From the NCBI RefSeq assembly GCF_951801035.1, contig NZ_CATOKT010000001.1: 64,000 nucleotides of DNA; one strand, 5' to 3'. The stretch comes from Adlercreutzia sp910585575 (GTDB lineage: Bacteria; Actinomycetota; Coriobacteriia; Coriobacteriales; Eggerthellaceae). Both the position numbers and the translations under genes were made by a program. The notes beneath the pieces were generated by a model. The model saw nothing but the letters and a program-made list of their open reading frames with translations. It did not search any database and was not told the DNA's origin. The first letter of the stretch is position 1. The number at the start of each line of letters is the position of its first letter. Shown here piece by piece: positions 16,318-24,413 of this stretch.

Positions 16318-19300
16318 ATGACCGAACTCAACGAGCATGTTGCATATCTGTCTCAGGAAATCGGACCTCGCCCTGCAGGAACCGAGGAAGAGCAGCGCGC
16401 GGCTCTCTATATCAGCGAGTCCCTGTCGAAAGAGGCCGGGCTCCCTACCGTCATGGAAGATTTCCAGTGTAACCCTGACAGCGGTTTGCCTCGGGCGCTG
16501 TGCTACGGCGTTGCCGTCGTGGTCACGCTCTTGGCTACTATTGTTTCCATGCTGGCTATTCCGGCTTTGGTGCTGGGGCTTATTGCAGCTGGCTTGGTAG
16601 CTGCCGAGATCTTTGGAAAGCCGATCCTCTCGCGTCTGATGAACAAGGGCGTAAGCCAAAACGTCGTCGCGAAGTATCATCCGGTGCGTTCCGCTTCCCG
16701 CGCCTCGCGCCGCCGTAAAGTTATCGTTGTAGCCCATTATGATTCGGGCAAAGTGCGACGTCACCTCACTGGTCCTATGATCACGGTGCTTCCCGTGCTC
16801 TATTGGGTTGAGTTCGGCGCCCTTGTGCTCATGCCGGTACTGCTCCTTCTGCGCTTGTTGGTCCATGCGGAGGGCACGGGTCTTGTGGTGTTCAACGTGC
16901 TGCTCGCGGTGGCCATGATAGTGGCCGCGCTCCCGGTAGTGGCGTTTGTTCTTGAGAAGCTGGCCGATTACAACGAGGCCGCGAACTGCAATGCTGCGGG
17001 CGTGGCGGTGCTATTGGAGGCTGCTGCTCGAGTGGCCGCCGCAAAGGATCTTCCCGATGAGGAAGAAGCGCTCATCCATGGCGAAGCGGCTGCTCAATCG
17101 GCGGGTTTGGTACCCGAGGGCGCGGAGCTCATCTACGATGTAGCTCCCTCGGCCGATGCCGATGATGCGTCGTCTCTCGAATCGGCTGCCGCGCGCCTTG
17201 CCGCTGCCAAGGCCGCCGTGGCCGCCTTGTCGGGAAAGCCCGTGTCGTCGACTACCCACGTGGTGGAGGAAAAACCGGCTTCCGAAAATATCGACGATAC
17301 AGTGTCTGATCAGCCTGAAGAAAGTGAGTCACCGGAGGCTGCCGAGGCAGAGACCCCTGCTGTTACGGCTCAGCCCGTCGAGGCCGCGGCACCTGCCGAG
17401 TCCCATGAGGTGCCCGATTGGTTTAAGAAGGGGCAGGAACAAGCGAAGCGACCGGCTGTCGAGAAGCCGGTGCAGCGTTCCCGCTACGCCGACGCCCTGG
17501 CCGCAGCCGAGGAAGAAATCAACGCTCGCGAGGAAGCCGACCAGAACGCGGCGGAGCTCGACGCCCGCGTGCGCGATATGCGCGCATCGGTGCAAGCTGC
17601 CGCCGAAGCAGCCGGCTCTCATAAGACCGAAACCATCGCCGCTGTTCCTGCGGCCGATGTCGCACCGGTTGCTGCTCCGTCTGCGGCGAGTAACCAAGAG
17701 AGTACGGCGCCCGAGCCTGCCGCTGTACCGTCGATTCCCAAGCCGGTGGTTCCGGCTGTTTCATCTGAGACTGTCGTGGAGGCCGCCGCGGCAGCGCCCA
17801 CCCCGGCTCCCTTGGCAGATCTTCCCACCATCAACGCTGGCGCTGAGCCCGAAATCAGCCTTCGCGAGGTGCCGCGTCCCCTTACGGGAGACGAGGCCCC
17901 CTCTCCGTTGTCTCAGGTACCCAGCCCTGCCGACCAGGTAGCCGCCCCGGCCGCGCGCAGTGGCCGCCGTGTTGTGGTGCCGTCCATTGGCGAGGAACTG
18001 CTGACCGAGGAGGCCGCGACGGCGGCTCCCGCGGCGCCGGCGCGCAAGCGGCGCGCTATTTCGCTGCCGAACATCGGCGTTTCCCAGGAACTTCCACGTA
18101 TTTCCATGGATGACCGGGGTCAAGCGGCTCCGCTCTCCGAGGATCGCCCGGCCCATGACGGGCGCGTGCGCGATTTGAGCGCGGTCATCCCTTCGGTAAC
18201 TTCGCCGGCACCGGCACCGGCGCCTGCGCCCCGCGAGGCCTCCCTTTCTGCAGGGGAGTCGGCCCTGCGCGACGCCTTGCCGTCTTTGGCTGGCGTTCCG
18301 GCCCAAGCCGATCCGTCCCTGTCGGGCAGCATTAGCCTCGCTGGGTCTTTCTCGGCCCTTGGGGCCACCGGTGCCGCCGCTCCCCTGGGCGAAGAGCTGC
18401 TGGAAGCAGCTTCGCCTGATGAGCTGTACATCGACGATGTCGATGACTCTGCCTATCACGAGCAGGCCACGGAAACCGGGGCTATGGCTGGTCCGGGCTA
18501 TGTGGAAATGCCGAAGAGCCGCTTCGGGCGCTTGTTCGGCAAACTGCGGCGCAAGGAGAAGGAGCAGGTGTCCACGCCCCAGGAATGGCTGGATGTCGAA
18601 GAGGATTTCGAGGCTCAAGAAGTGGGTGCCGCGCGCGGCAGCTGGGAGAGCTTCCGTGAAGAAGACGCCGCCGATCTGGGCCAAACCACGGCGTTTACCC
18701 CCGATTTCCTGGACGATGCCTTCGACGATGAGCTTGACGACAGCCCGGCCTATCGTCCGGCGCGCCGCGGCCGCCCCTTCGAGGGCGGTGCCTATACGCC
18801 TGAGGAGGACCAGGGTCCCTTGGAGGAGGGTGCCGTTCCCGTAAGCGCTTTTGCCGAAGGGCTCCCCGCTGATTTCGTGTTCGAGGAGCAACCCGCTGCT
18901 CCCGCCATCGAGCAGTTCCATCAGCAGCGCATCGATATGGAAGTCTGGTTCGTGGCCCTCGGCTCTGAACTGGCCGGCAACGGCGGCATGAAGGCCTTCA
19001 TGGACGCCCACGCTTCCGAGCTGAAGGGTTCCATCATTGTCGAGCTGCAGGGCTTGGGTGCCGGTGAGCTGACCCTTATCGACAAAGAGGGCACCTACCT
19101 GGCCAAGAAGGCGTCGAGCCGCATGAAGCGCCTGGTGAAGAAAGCTGGCCAGAGCGTTGGCTTGGCAGTTCCCACAGGAACGATGGAGTGGATGGACAGC
19201 GCCGCGGGCTATGCGCTCAAGCACGGTCAGCAGTCCATGCACCTTGCGGGCATGGCCGATAAGAAGCCGGCCTTCTTCGCCCAGGCGGATGACATCGATG

Positions 19301-19368
19301 AGAATATCGACGCTGATCAGTTGGCTCTCAACACCGACTTTGTCATGGAGCTGCTTCGAAGCATCTAG
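16318..19368 (+). CDS. M28 peptidase-like membrane protein split by a disordered insert
   Basis: The 1016-residue protein begins like M28 metallopeptidases (IGPRPAGTEEEQRAALYI). It has hydrophobic blocks at about 60-100 and 150-215, with VVAHYDSGK between them and YNEAANCNAAGV at about 216-228. About 620 Ala/Pro/Glu-rich residues with no visible fold follow, then from about 870 the second half of an M28 fold (WFVALGSELAGNGGMKAF). In active M28 enzymes the motif is usually ANDNASG and E-E; here the metal-binding Asp is Cys and the second Glu is Leu, so catalysis is doubtful. It may be a pseudo-peptidase with a structural or binding role. The start at ATG 16318 has GAGGAAAGG upstream. Confidence 0.7.
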   Translation: MTELNEHVAYLSQEIGPRPAGTEEEQRAALYISESLSKEAGLPTVMEDFQCNPDSGLPRALCYGVAVVVTLLATIVSMLAIPALVLGLIAAGLVAAEIFGKPILSRLMNKGVSQNVVAKYHPVRSASRASRRRKVIVVAHYDSGKVRRHLTGPMITVLPVLYWVEFGALVLMPVLLLLRLLVHAEGTGLVVFNVLLAVAMIVAALPVVAFVLEKLADYNEAANCNAAGVAVLLEAAARVAAAKDLPDEEEALIHGEAAAQSAGLVPEGAELIYDVAPSADADDASSLESAAARLAAAKAAVAALSGKPVSSTTHVVEEKPASENIDDTVSDQPEESESPEAAEAETPAVTAQPVEAAAPAESHEVPDWFKKGQEQAKRPAVEKPVQRSRYADALAAAEEEINAREEADQNAAELDARVRDMRASVQAAAEAAGSHKTETIAAVPAADVAPVAAPSAASNQESTAPEPAAVPSIPKPVVPAVSSETVVEAAAAAPTPAPLADLPTINAGAEPEISLREVPRPLTGDEAPSPLSQVPSPADQVAAPAARSGRRVVVPSIGEELLTEEAATAAPAAPARKRRAISLPNIGVSQELPRISMDDRGQAAPLSEDRPAHDGRVRDLSAVIPSVTSPAPAPAPAPREASLSAGESALRDALPSLAGVPAQADPSLSGSISLAGSFSALGATGAAAPLGEELLEAASPDELYIDDVDDSAYHEQATETGAMAGPGYVEMPKSRFGRLFGKLRRKEKEQVSTPQEWLDVEEDFEAQEVGAARGSWESFREEDAADLGQTTAFTPDFLDDAFDDELDDSPAYRPARRGRPFEGGAYTPEEDQGPLEEGAVPVSAFAEGLPADFVFEEQPAAPAIEQFHQQRIDMEVWFVALGSELAGNGGMKAFMDAHASELKGSIIVELQGLGAGELTLIDKEGTYLAKKASSRMKRLVKKAGQSVGLAVPTGTMEWMDSAAGYALKHGQQSMHLAGMADKKPAFFAQADDIDENIDADQLALNTDFVMELLRSI

Positions 19369-19410
19369 CCAGCCGCTCTTTCGGCCGCGGCGGTCGTCCC
19401 TGACGACCCG

Positions 19411-19419
19411 TGGTAGAAT
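19411..19419 (+). promoter_or_regulatory. tRNA-Arg promoter, extended -10
   Basis: TG-G-TAGAAT lies 11 bases before the mature tRNA start, so the 5' leader would be very short. Confidence 0.5.
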
Positions 19420-19430
19420 CGGCCCTATAG

Positions 19431-19506
19431 GCCCCCGTAGCTCAGCGGATAGAGCGTCGGTTTCCTAAACCGTGCGTCGGAGGTTCGAGTCCTCTCGGGG
19501 GCGCCA
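19431..19506 (+). tRNA. tRNA-Arg (anticodon CCT)
   Basis: The 76-base cloverleaf has acceptor arms GCCCCCG and CGGGGGC, anticodon loop TTCCTAA (anticodon CCT, reading AGG), the T arm with GGTTCGAGTCC, and an encoded CCA end. Confidence 0.95.
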
Positions 19507-19514
19507 GAAACAGC

Positions 19515-19548
19515 AAGCGAGCATCAGTCTTCTGGTGCTCGCTTTTTT
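19515..19548 (+). terminator. Terminator after tRNA-Arg
   Basis: AAGCGAGCATCAG pairs with CTGGTGCTCGCTT (one G-U pair) around a four-base loop and runs into six T residues. Confidence 0.85.
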
Positions 19549-19683
19549 GCGAGCCAAGGCCGACTGCGAGGCGAAGAAGGTGCGAACAAACGGAGAATCT
19601 CGCCTTCTAAGCTTTCGAGCACGCTTGGCAATGTGCGCATTCCGTGAGGGAACAGGGAAGGGTAACAGCACCGGTTTGGCCTC

Positions 19684-19692
19684 TGTTAGAAT
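19684..19692 (+). promoter_or_regulatory. rpsF operon promoter, extended -10
   Basis: TG-T-TAGAAT lies 71 bases before the rpsF start codon and is the only promoter-like sequence before the rpsF-ssb-rpsR-rplI run. Confidence 0.5.
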
Positions 19693-19763
19693 AGACAGGC
19701 TATTCCTGCTCCGGTGTTTGCCTTCACCAGCCCGGAGCCATACAGTCCAAAGGAGGTGAGCTG

Positions 19764-20057
19764 ATGAAGGCTTATGAACTGCTGTTTATTGTTGCCCCCA
19801 CCATCGATGACGAATCTCGCGCTGGCGTGATGAAGCGCATCGAGACGGCTATCGCCGAGGGTGCCGGCGTTGTTGATAACGTCGACAACTGGGGCAAGCG
19901 CAAACTCGCTTATGAGATCAACGGTCTGTCTGATGGCGACTACACTCTCATCGATTTCCACACTGATCCGCAGAGCATTGCCGAGCTCGATCGCGTGCTG
20001 CGTATTAACGATGCCGTTATGCGTCACATGATCGTCGCCCGCACCGATCGCGATTAG
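19764..20057 (+). CDS. rpsF: Ribosomal protein S6
   Basis: The 97-residue protein has the S6 pattern MKAYELLFIVAP at the start and NWGKRKLAYEINGLSDGDY in the middle. S6 binds the central domain of 16S rRNA together with S18, encoded two genes downstream. The start at ATG 19764 has a perfect AAAGGAGGTGA ribosome binding site. It opens the conserved rpsF-ssb-rpsR-rplI operon. Confidence 0.97.
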   Translation: MKAYELLFIVAPTIDDESRAGVMKRIETAIAEGAGVVDNVDNWGKRKLAYEINGLSDGDYTLIDFHTDPQSIAELDRVLRINDAVMRHMIVARTDRD

Positions 20058-20106
20058 TAGAAATCCCGAACAGCCAAGCGGCTGTTCACCATGAGAAGAG
20101 GTAGAA

Positions 20107-20601
20107 ATGAGCATCAACCGAGTGATCATCAGCGGAAACCTTACCCGCGATCCTGAACTTCGTTCCACGCAGTCCGGCATGGACGTGCTGAGCTTCGGCG
20201 TGGCGGTCAACGACCGTCGCCGCAACCCCACCACGGGGGAGTGGGAGGATTACCCGAATTTCGTGGACTGCACGATGTTCGGCAATCGGGCCCGCAGCCT
20301 GAGCCAGTACCTGTCCAAGGGCACGAAAGTGGCCATCGAGGGCAAGTTGCGCTGGAGCCAGTGGGAGCGCGACGGTCAGAAGCGTTCCAAGCTGGAGGTC
20401 ATTGTCGACGAGCTGGAGTTCATGTCCAGCCGCAACGGCAACGGCGGTGCTCCCCAGTACAATGACTACGGTGCTCAGAGCGCGCCCTACAGCGCTCCGG
20501 CCCCGGCCTACAGTGCCCCGGCCGCAGCCCCGGCTCCCGCTCCGGCGGCGCCCGTCATTGACGCTACCTCGTCTGTGTACGATGATGACATCCCGTTTTA
20601 A
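20107..20601 (+). CDS. ssb: Single-stranded DNA-binding protein
   Basis: SSB coats single-stranded DNA in replication and repair. The 164-residue chain has an N-terminal OB fold (MSINRVIISGNLTRDPELR, then VDCTMFGNRA), a flexible Ala/Pro/Tyr linker from about residue 115, and the acidic tip DDDIPF that recruits partner proteins. It starts at ATG 20107 with AGAAGAGG upstream and lies between rpsF and rpsR, its usual place. Confidence 0.97.
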   Translation: MSINRVIISGNLTRDPELRSTQSGMDVLSFGVAVNDRRRNPTTGEWEDYPNFVDCTMFGNRARSLSQYLSKGTKVAIEGKLRWSQWERDGQKRSKLEVIVDELEFMSSRNGNGGAPQYNDYGAQSAPYSAPAPAYSAPAAAPAPAPAAPVIDATSSVYDDDIPF

Positions 20602-20621
20602 GCGAAAGATGAGAGGTTAAT

Positions 20622-20882
20622 ATGGCCGATTACGCTAAGCAGCCTCGTCGTAAGTATTGCCAGTTCTGCAAGGACGACGTTGAGTATGTCGATTACAAGG
20701 ACACTCAAATGCTGCGCAAGTACGTTACCGATCGTGGCAAGATCAAGCCCCGTCGCGTGACCGGTGCCTGCACTCAGCACCAGCGCGACATCGCGGAAGC
20801 CGTTAAGCGCGCCCGCGTCATGGCTCTCATGCCCTACGCCGTTCCCGCGGTCAGTGGCCGCGGCGATCGTCGCAATCGCTAG
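20622..20882 (+). CDS. rpsR: Ribosomal protein S18
   Basis: The 86-residue protein shows the S18 core (MLRKYVTDRGKIKPRRVTGACTQHQ in part) and an N-terminal CQFC pair which, with the cysteine in GACTQHQ, suggests the zinc-binding form. It sits 20 bases after ssb and 15 bases before rplI. Confidence 0.96.
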   Translation: MADYAKQPRRKYCQFCKDDVEYVDYKDTQMLRKYVTDRGKIKPRRVTGACTQHQRDIAEAVKRARVMALMPYAVPAVSGRGDRRNR

Positions 20883-20897
20883 GCGAAGGAGGGAACC

Positions 20898-21479
20898 ATG
20901 CAAGTTATTTTGCTGAAGGAGCTCCCGGGCAAGGGCGGCGAGGGCGACGTCATCGACGTGGCTCGCGGCTTTGCCAACAACTACCTGCTCACCCAGGGTT
21001 TTGCCGTTAAGGCTACCAAGGGCAACCTGAAGCAGCTGGAGGAGCGCAAGAAGAACATCGCCAAGCGCGAGGAAACCCGCATTGCCGATGCCAACGCCCT
21101 GGCCGAGAAGCTCAACGCCGCTACCGTGCGCGTTGAGGCTCAGGTGGGCGAAGAGGGCATCCTCTTCGGCTCTGTCACCGCTCCCATGGTGGCCGACGCC
21201 ATCGAGAACGAGCTCGGCATCGAGATCGACCGTCGTCGCGTCGAGCTGGGCAAGCCCATCAAGATGGTGGGCACCTACCAGGTGCCGGTGTCGCTGTACC
21301 GCGACATCAAGGGTACCGTCACCGTCATTGTGGGCGGCGACGAGGCCGAGGAGACCATCGAGGCTCTCGATGAGGCCATCGAGATCGCCGAGTCTCCGGC
21401 TGACGAGACCGTCGAGATCGACGGCGAGGTGTCCGAGGACGGCGTGGTCGAGGTCGAGGTGACCGAGACCGAGGAGTAA
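20898..21479 (+). CDS. rplI: Ribosomal protein L9
   Basis: L9 binds 23S rRNA near the L1 stalk. The N-domain is typical (MQVILLKELPGKGGEGDVID, then ARGFANNYLLTQGFA), followed by the long connecting helix and the C-domain (ILFGSVTAPMVADAI). At 193 residues it exceeds the usual 150 because of an acidic tail of about 40 residues rich in Glu, Asp and Val. The ATG at 20898 has GAAGGAGGG upstream. A terminator follows. Confidence 0.95.
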   Translation: MQVILLKELPGKGGEGDVIDVARGFANNYLLTQGFAVKATKGNLKQLEERKKNIAKREETRIADANALAEKLNAATVRVEAQVGEEGILFGSVTAPMVADAIENELGIEIDRRRVELGKPIKMVGTYQVPVSLYRDIKGTVTVIVGGDEAEETIEALDEAIEIAESPADETVEIDGEVSEDGVVEVEVTETEE

Positions 21480-21500
21480 TCTCCCTGTTCTGCTGACATG

Positions 21501-21531
21501 AAGGCCCTCTGCTTCGGCAGGGGGCCTTTTT
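21501..21531 (+). terminator. Terminator after rplI
   Basis: AAGGCCCTCTGC (21501-21512) and GCAGGGGGCCTT (21517-21528) pair around a TTCG tetraloop, followed by five T residues in total. Confidence 0.9.
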
Positions 21532-21581
21532 CGTAGAAATAGCTTTCCCGATCTCCCAGGTCAGCATGGTATCGACGGCGA

Positions 21582-21597
21582 TGTTTCACGTGAAGCG
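21582..21597. other. Degenerate parS-like site
   Basis: TGTTTCACGTGAAGCG matches parS in 14 of 16 positions. The left half and centre are perfect, and both mismatches are in the right half. It lies between rplI and dnaB, about 12.5 kb from the parS cluster. Confidence 0.35.
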
Positions 21598-21674
21598 CGC
21601 TACGGCGAGAAGCCGATTAACGCTCATGCGGTAAAGAAGCTCTTGCTGCTTTCCCGTGGGTGCCTTAAGCGCGG

Positions 21675-21680
21675 TACAAT
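21675..21680 (+). promoter_or_regulatory. dnaB -10 element
   Basis: TACAAT lies 43 bases before the dnaB start codon, preceded by GCGG rather than TG. No clear -35 is present. Confidence 0.4.
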
Positions 21681-21722
21681 AGATCACTACCCTGTTTGTT
21701 GAGCGTCAGAGAAGGATGTTTC

Positions 21723-23126
21723 ATGCCCTACCAGGACAACGCGCCGATGCCCGAACCCATGGGAGGCGGTCCGAAGCTGCCCCCTCATAACATTGAAGCC
21801 GAGCAGGCGGTGCTCAGTGCGTGCATCCTCGATGCCGACATCAACGAAGAGCTGGTCATCAAGCTGCGCCCCGAGCATTTTTTCCGACCGGCCCATCAGA
21901 TCATCTTCGAGAACATTCGCAACCTGACGCAGCGCAATATTCCTGTGGATCAAATCTCTCTTGCCGACACGCTGCAATCGGCGGGACAGCTGGAAGCCGT
22001 TGGTGGCCGCGCCTACTTGGCCGAGCTGGCTGACTATTCCTTTGCCCGTCTTGCCTGGGAGCGCCATAGTGACATCGTCAAGCGCGATTTCATCCTGCGC
22101 GGTCTCATCGACGCCTCAGTGTCCATCAATGCCCTGGCCAACAACGCTCCCGACGACTTGAACGAGGTGGTTGAGGAGGCAGAGAAAACGCTCTTCAACG
22201 TGACCGAGAAGCGCGTCAGCTCGTCGTTCCGCAAAATGAGCGACTTGGTGACCGAGGCCTACGACCAAATCACCCGCCTGGCCAACCAGAAGGACTCCAT
22301 GGCCGGCGTTCCTACGGGATTCACCGATGTGGACAATTTGTTCCATGGCTTCCGCGGCGGCGACCTGGTTATTCTGGCCGCTCGTCCTGGTGTGGGCAAG
22401 ACTTCGTTCGCGCTGAACTTGGCGACCAATGCCGCAAAGGCCGGCGTGCACGTGGCCTTCTTCTCTTTGGAAATGAGTGCGGACCAGTTGGTCCAGCGTA
22501 TCCTCAGCTCTGAGGCCCGCGTATCCCTTTCCAAGTTGCGCAGCGGCATCGTTCAGCCGGGCGATTGGGAGGCTTTGGCCAACGCTTCCGGCGTCATGTC
22601 GGGGCTCAACATGTATATCGACGACTCGCCGGGCCTGTCTATTCTGGAGGCCCGCGCCAAGGCGCGTCGCGAGCTGCGCAATGTGGTGGGCAGCGAAAAG
22701 GGCCTCATCATCGTCGACTATCTGCAGCTTATGCAGCCGGCTACGGCCCGCCGCGACGGCAATCGCGCCGTAGAGGTGGGCGAGATTTCCCGCGGCCTGA
22801 AGGTGCTGGCCAAGGAAATGGACATGCCGGTTATCGCCCTGTCCCAGCTGTCCCGTGCCATCGAGCAGCGCGGTGCGAACAAGCGCCCCATGTTGTCCGA
22901 CCTGCGCGAGTCCGGTTCTATCGAACAGGACGCCGATATTGTTATGTTCATCGACCGCTCTATGAACGAAGTGGAAGCGGAGAGCGACGGGCGTCCCGAT
23001 TTGGGCCAGGCCCAGCTCATTGTGGCCAAGCACCGTAACGGCGCTACGCGCGACATCGACTTGGCCTTCAACCCTGAGTTCACCAAGTTCATGGACTTTA
23101 TCGACGATTCGCGCGTTGGTTACTAA
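21723..23126 (+). CDS. dnaB: Replicative DNA helicase DnaB
   Basis: DnaB is the hexameric 5'-3' helicase of the replication fork. The start ATG 21723 follows AGAAGGA and gives 467 residues; the frame is open from 21696 but without support. The N-domain (PPHNIEAEQAVLSACI) precedes the RecA-like domain with Walker A ARPGVGKTS near residue 221, EMSADQLVQR, a Walker B stretch (LIIVDYLQLM) and the arginine-bearing end (VAKHRNG). There is no intein. It sits after the rplI terminator, a common position. Confidence 0.97.
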   Translation: MPYQDNAPMPEPMGGGPKLPPHNIEAEQAVLSACILDADINEELVIKLRPEHFFRPAHQIIFENIRNLTQRNIPVDQISLADTLQSAGQLEAVGGRAYLAELADYSFARLAWERHSDIVKRDFILRGLIDASVSINALANNAPDDLNEVVEEAEKTLFNVTEKRVSSSFRKMSDLVTEAYDQITRLANQKDSMAGVPTGFTDVDNLFHGFRGGDLVILAARPGVGKTSFALNLATNAAKAGVHVAFFSLEMSADQLVQRILSSEARVSLSKLRSGIVQPGDWEALANASGVMSGLNMYIDDSPGLSILEARAKARRELRNVVGSEKGLIIVDYLQLMQPATARRDGNRAVEVGEISRGLKVLAKEMDMPVIALSQLSRAIEQRGANKRPMLSDLRESGSIEQDADIVMFIDRSMNEVEAESDGRPDLGQAQLIVAKHRNGATRDIDLAFNPEFTKFMDFIDDSRVGY

Positions 23127-23135
23127 GGAACATCC

Positions 23136-24413
23136 GTGGCAGCGTCGCTGACATTTCTCCATACGGCCGATTTGCATATCGGCGCGCCTTTTCGCGGCTT
23201 GCGGGCGCTGTCCGACCACTGGGCCGATCGGCTGCTCGACGCCATTCCCGAGGCGTGGGACCGGGTGGTTGACACGGCCATCAACCAGGCTGTTGATTTC
23301 GTAGTCATCTCGGGCGATATCTTCGATTCGGCTCGCGCATCCTACCGTGACTACCTACGGTTTTTCCAGGGATTGGCCCGTCTCGATGCTGCGGGCATTC
23401 CCAGTTACCTGTGCACGGGCAACCACGATCCTCTCAGTTTGTGGCAGCAGGATTTCTTCGCGCTTCCCCCGTCGGCCACTATGCTGGCCGCTGATCGTCC
23501 CGACTTTGCCCTGTACGAACGGGGCGGCCGTCCGTTGGCCGTTATCGGCGGCCGCGGCTATCCCAACAAAGTATGGTCGCCCCATGAGAACATCGCCGAG
23601 GGCATCACCCGCGCCGCCGCTATTCGCGCCCTGGGGCCCCGCGCCGCCGAAGCGCCCTTTGCCGTTGGAGTACTGCATACCGGACTTTGCCTGGACACGG
23701 TCAAGGCGCCGTCCGACCCCAAGGAGCTGCTGCGGGCCGGGTTCGATTACTGGGCCCTCGGTCACATCCATCAGCGGTGGGTCAACGATGAAAAGGCGCC
23801 GCGCCTGGTGTTCTCGGGGTGCATCCAGGGGCGCGACGTGCGCGAAACAGGACCACGCGGGGTCTACCTCGTTCACCTCGAGCAAGATCGGCCGCCTTCG
23901 CTTACCTTCGTGCCGACGGCGTCGGTGGTGTGGGAAAGAATAACCGTCGATGTGGCCGACTGTTCCAACCTTCCCCAGCTCGTTCAAAAGGTCATGCGCG
24001 AGCTGTTCGCTGTGAACGGCGACGCTGCCTGCGAGGAAATGGTCACGCGACTCACCCTGACCGGCGCCACAGCGCTTCACGAAGTGCTCCAGCGCCCCGG
24101 CGTCTTGGAAGATGTGCGCCGCACCCTCAACGAGTCGTACACCGAGTTTTTCTGCGATGCCCTCATCGACGAAACGTGCCCGCTCATTGACGAAGAGGCC
24201 CTCCGGGCCGAGAACTTGTTCCCTTCGGTGTTCTTGCGCGCCGCCGATGCCGTGCAAGCCGATCGCGATGACGAGATTGCCTACTTGCAGGAGGAATTCC
24301 TCGCCCGCAACGTCTCGCTCTCAACGCCGTTTTCGCCGAAGCAGGTGGACAAGCTAGCGGCTGAGGCCGAAGCCCTGGTGCTTGATCTCCTGCTCCAAGG
24401 GGATGACGCCTAA
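23136..24413 (+). CDS. YhaO/SbcD-like metallophosphoesterase (putative DNA repair nuclease)
   Basis: The 425-residue protein has the calcineurin-like phosphoesterase motifs of Mre11/SbcD nucleases: DLHIG (about residues 11-15), GDIFD, GNHD and GHIH. The N-terminal 260 residues are the catalytic domain; the remainder is a helical cap region. It starts at GTG 23136, 10 bases after dnaB, and its stop overlaps the start of the next gene (TAATG), which encodes the matching ATPase. The pair resembles Bacillus YhaO-YhaN more than canonical SbcCD. Confidence 0.9.
   Translation: MAASLTFLHTADLHIGAPFRGLRALSDHWADRLLDAIPEAWDRVVDTAINQAVDFVVISGDIFDSARASYRDYLRFFQGLARLDAAGIPSYLCTGNHDPLSLWQQDFFALPPSATMLAADRPDFALYERGGRPLAVIGGRGYPNKVWSPHENIAEGITRAAAIRALGPRAAEAPFAVGVLHTGLCLDTVKAPSDPKELLRAGFDYWALGHIHQRWVNDEKAPRLVFSGCIQGRDVRETGPRGVYLVHLEQDRPPSLTFVPTASVVWERITVDVADCSNLPQLVQKVMRELFAVNGDAACEEMVTRLTLTGATALHEVLQRPGVLEDVRRTLNESYTEFFCDALIDETCPLIDEEALRAENLFPSVFLRAADAVQADRDDEIAYLQEEFLARNVSLSTPFSPKQVDKLAAEAEALVLDLLLQGDDA

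Noticed and set aside
17761..19242. 493-codon minus-strand frame inside the M28-like gene
   Set aside because: It is a shadow of the low-complexity Ala/Pro region; no start signal or domain.
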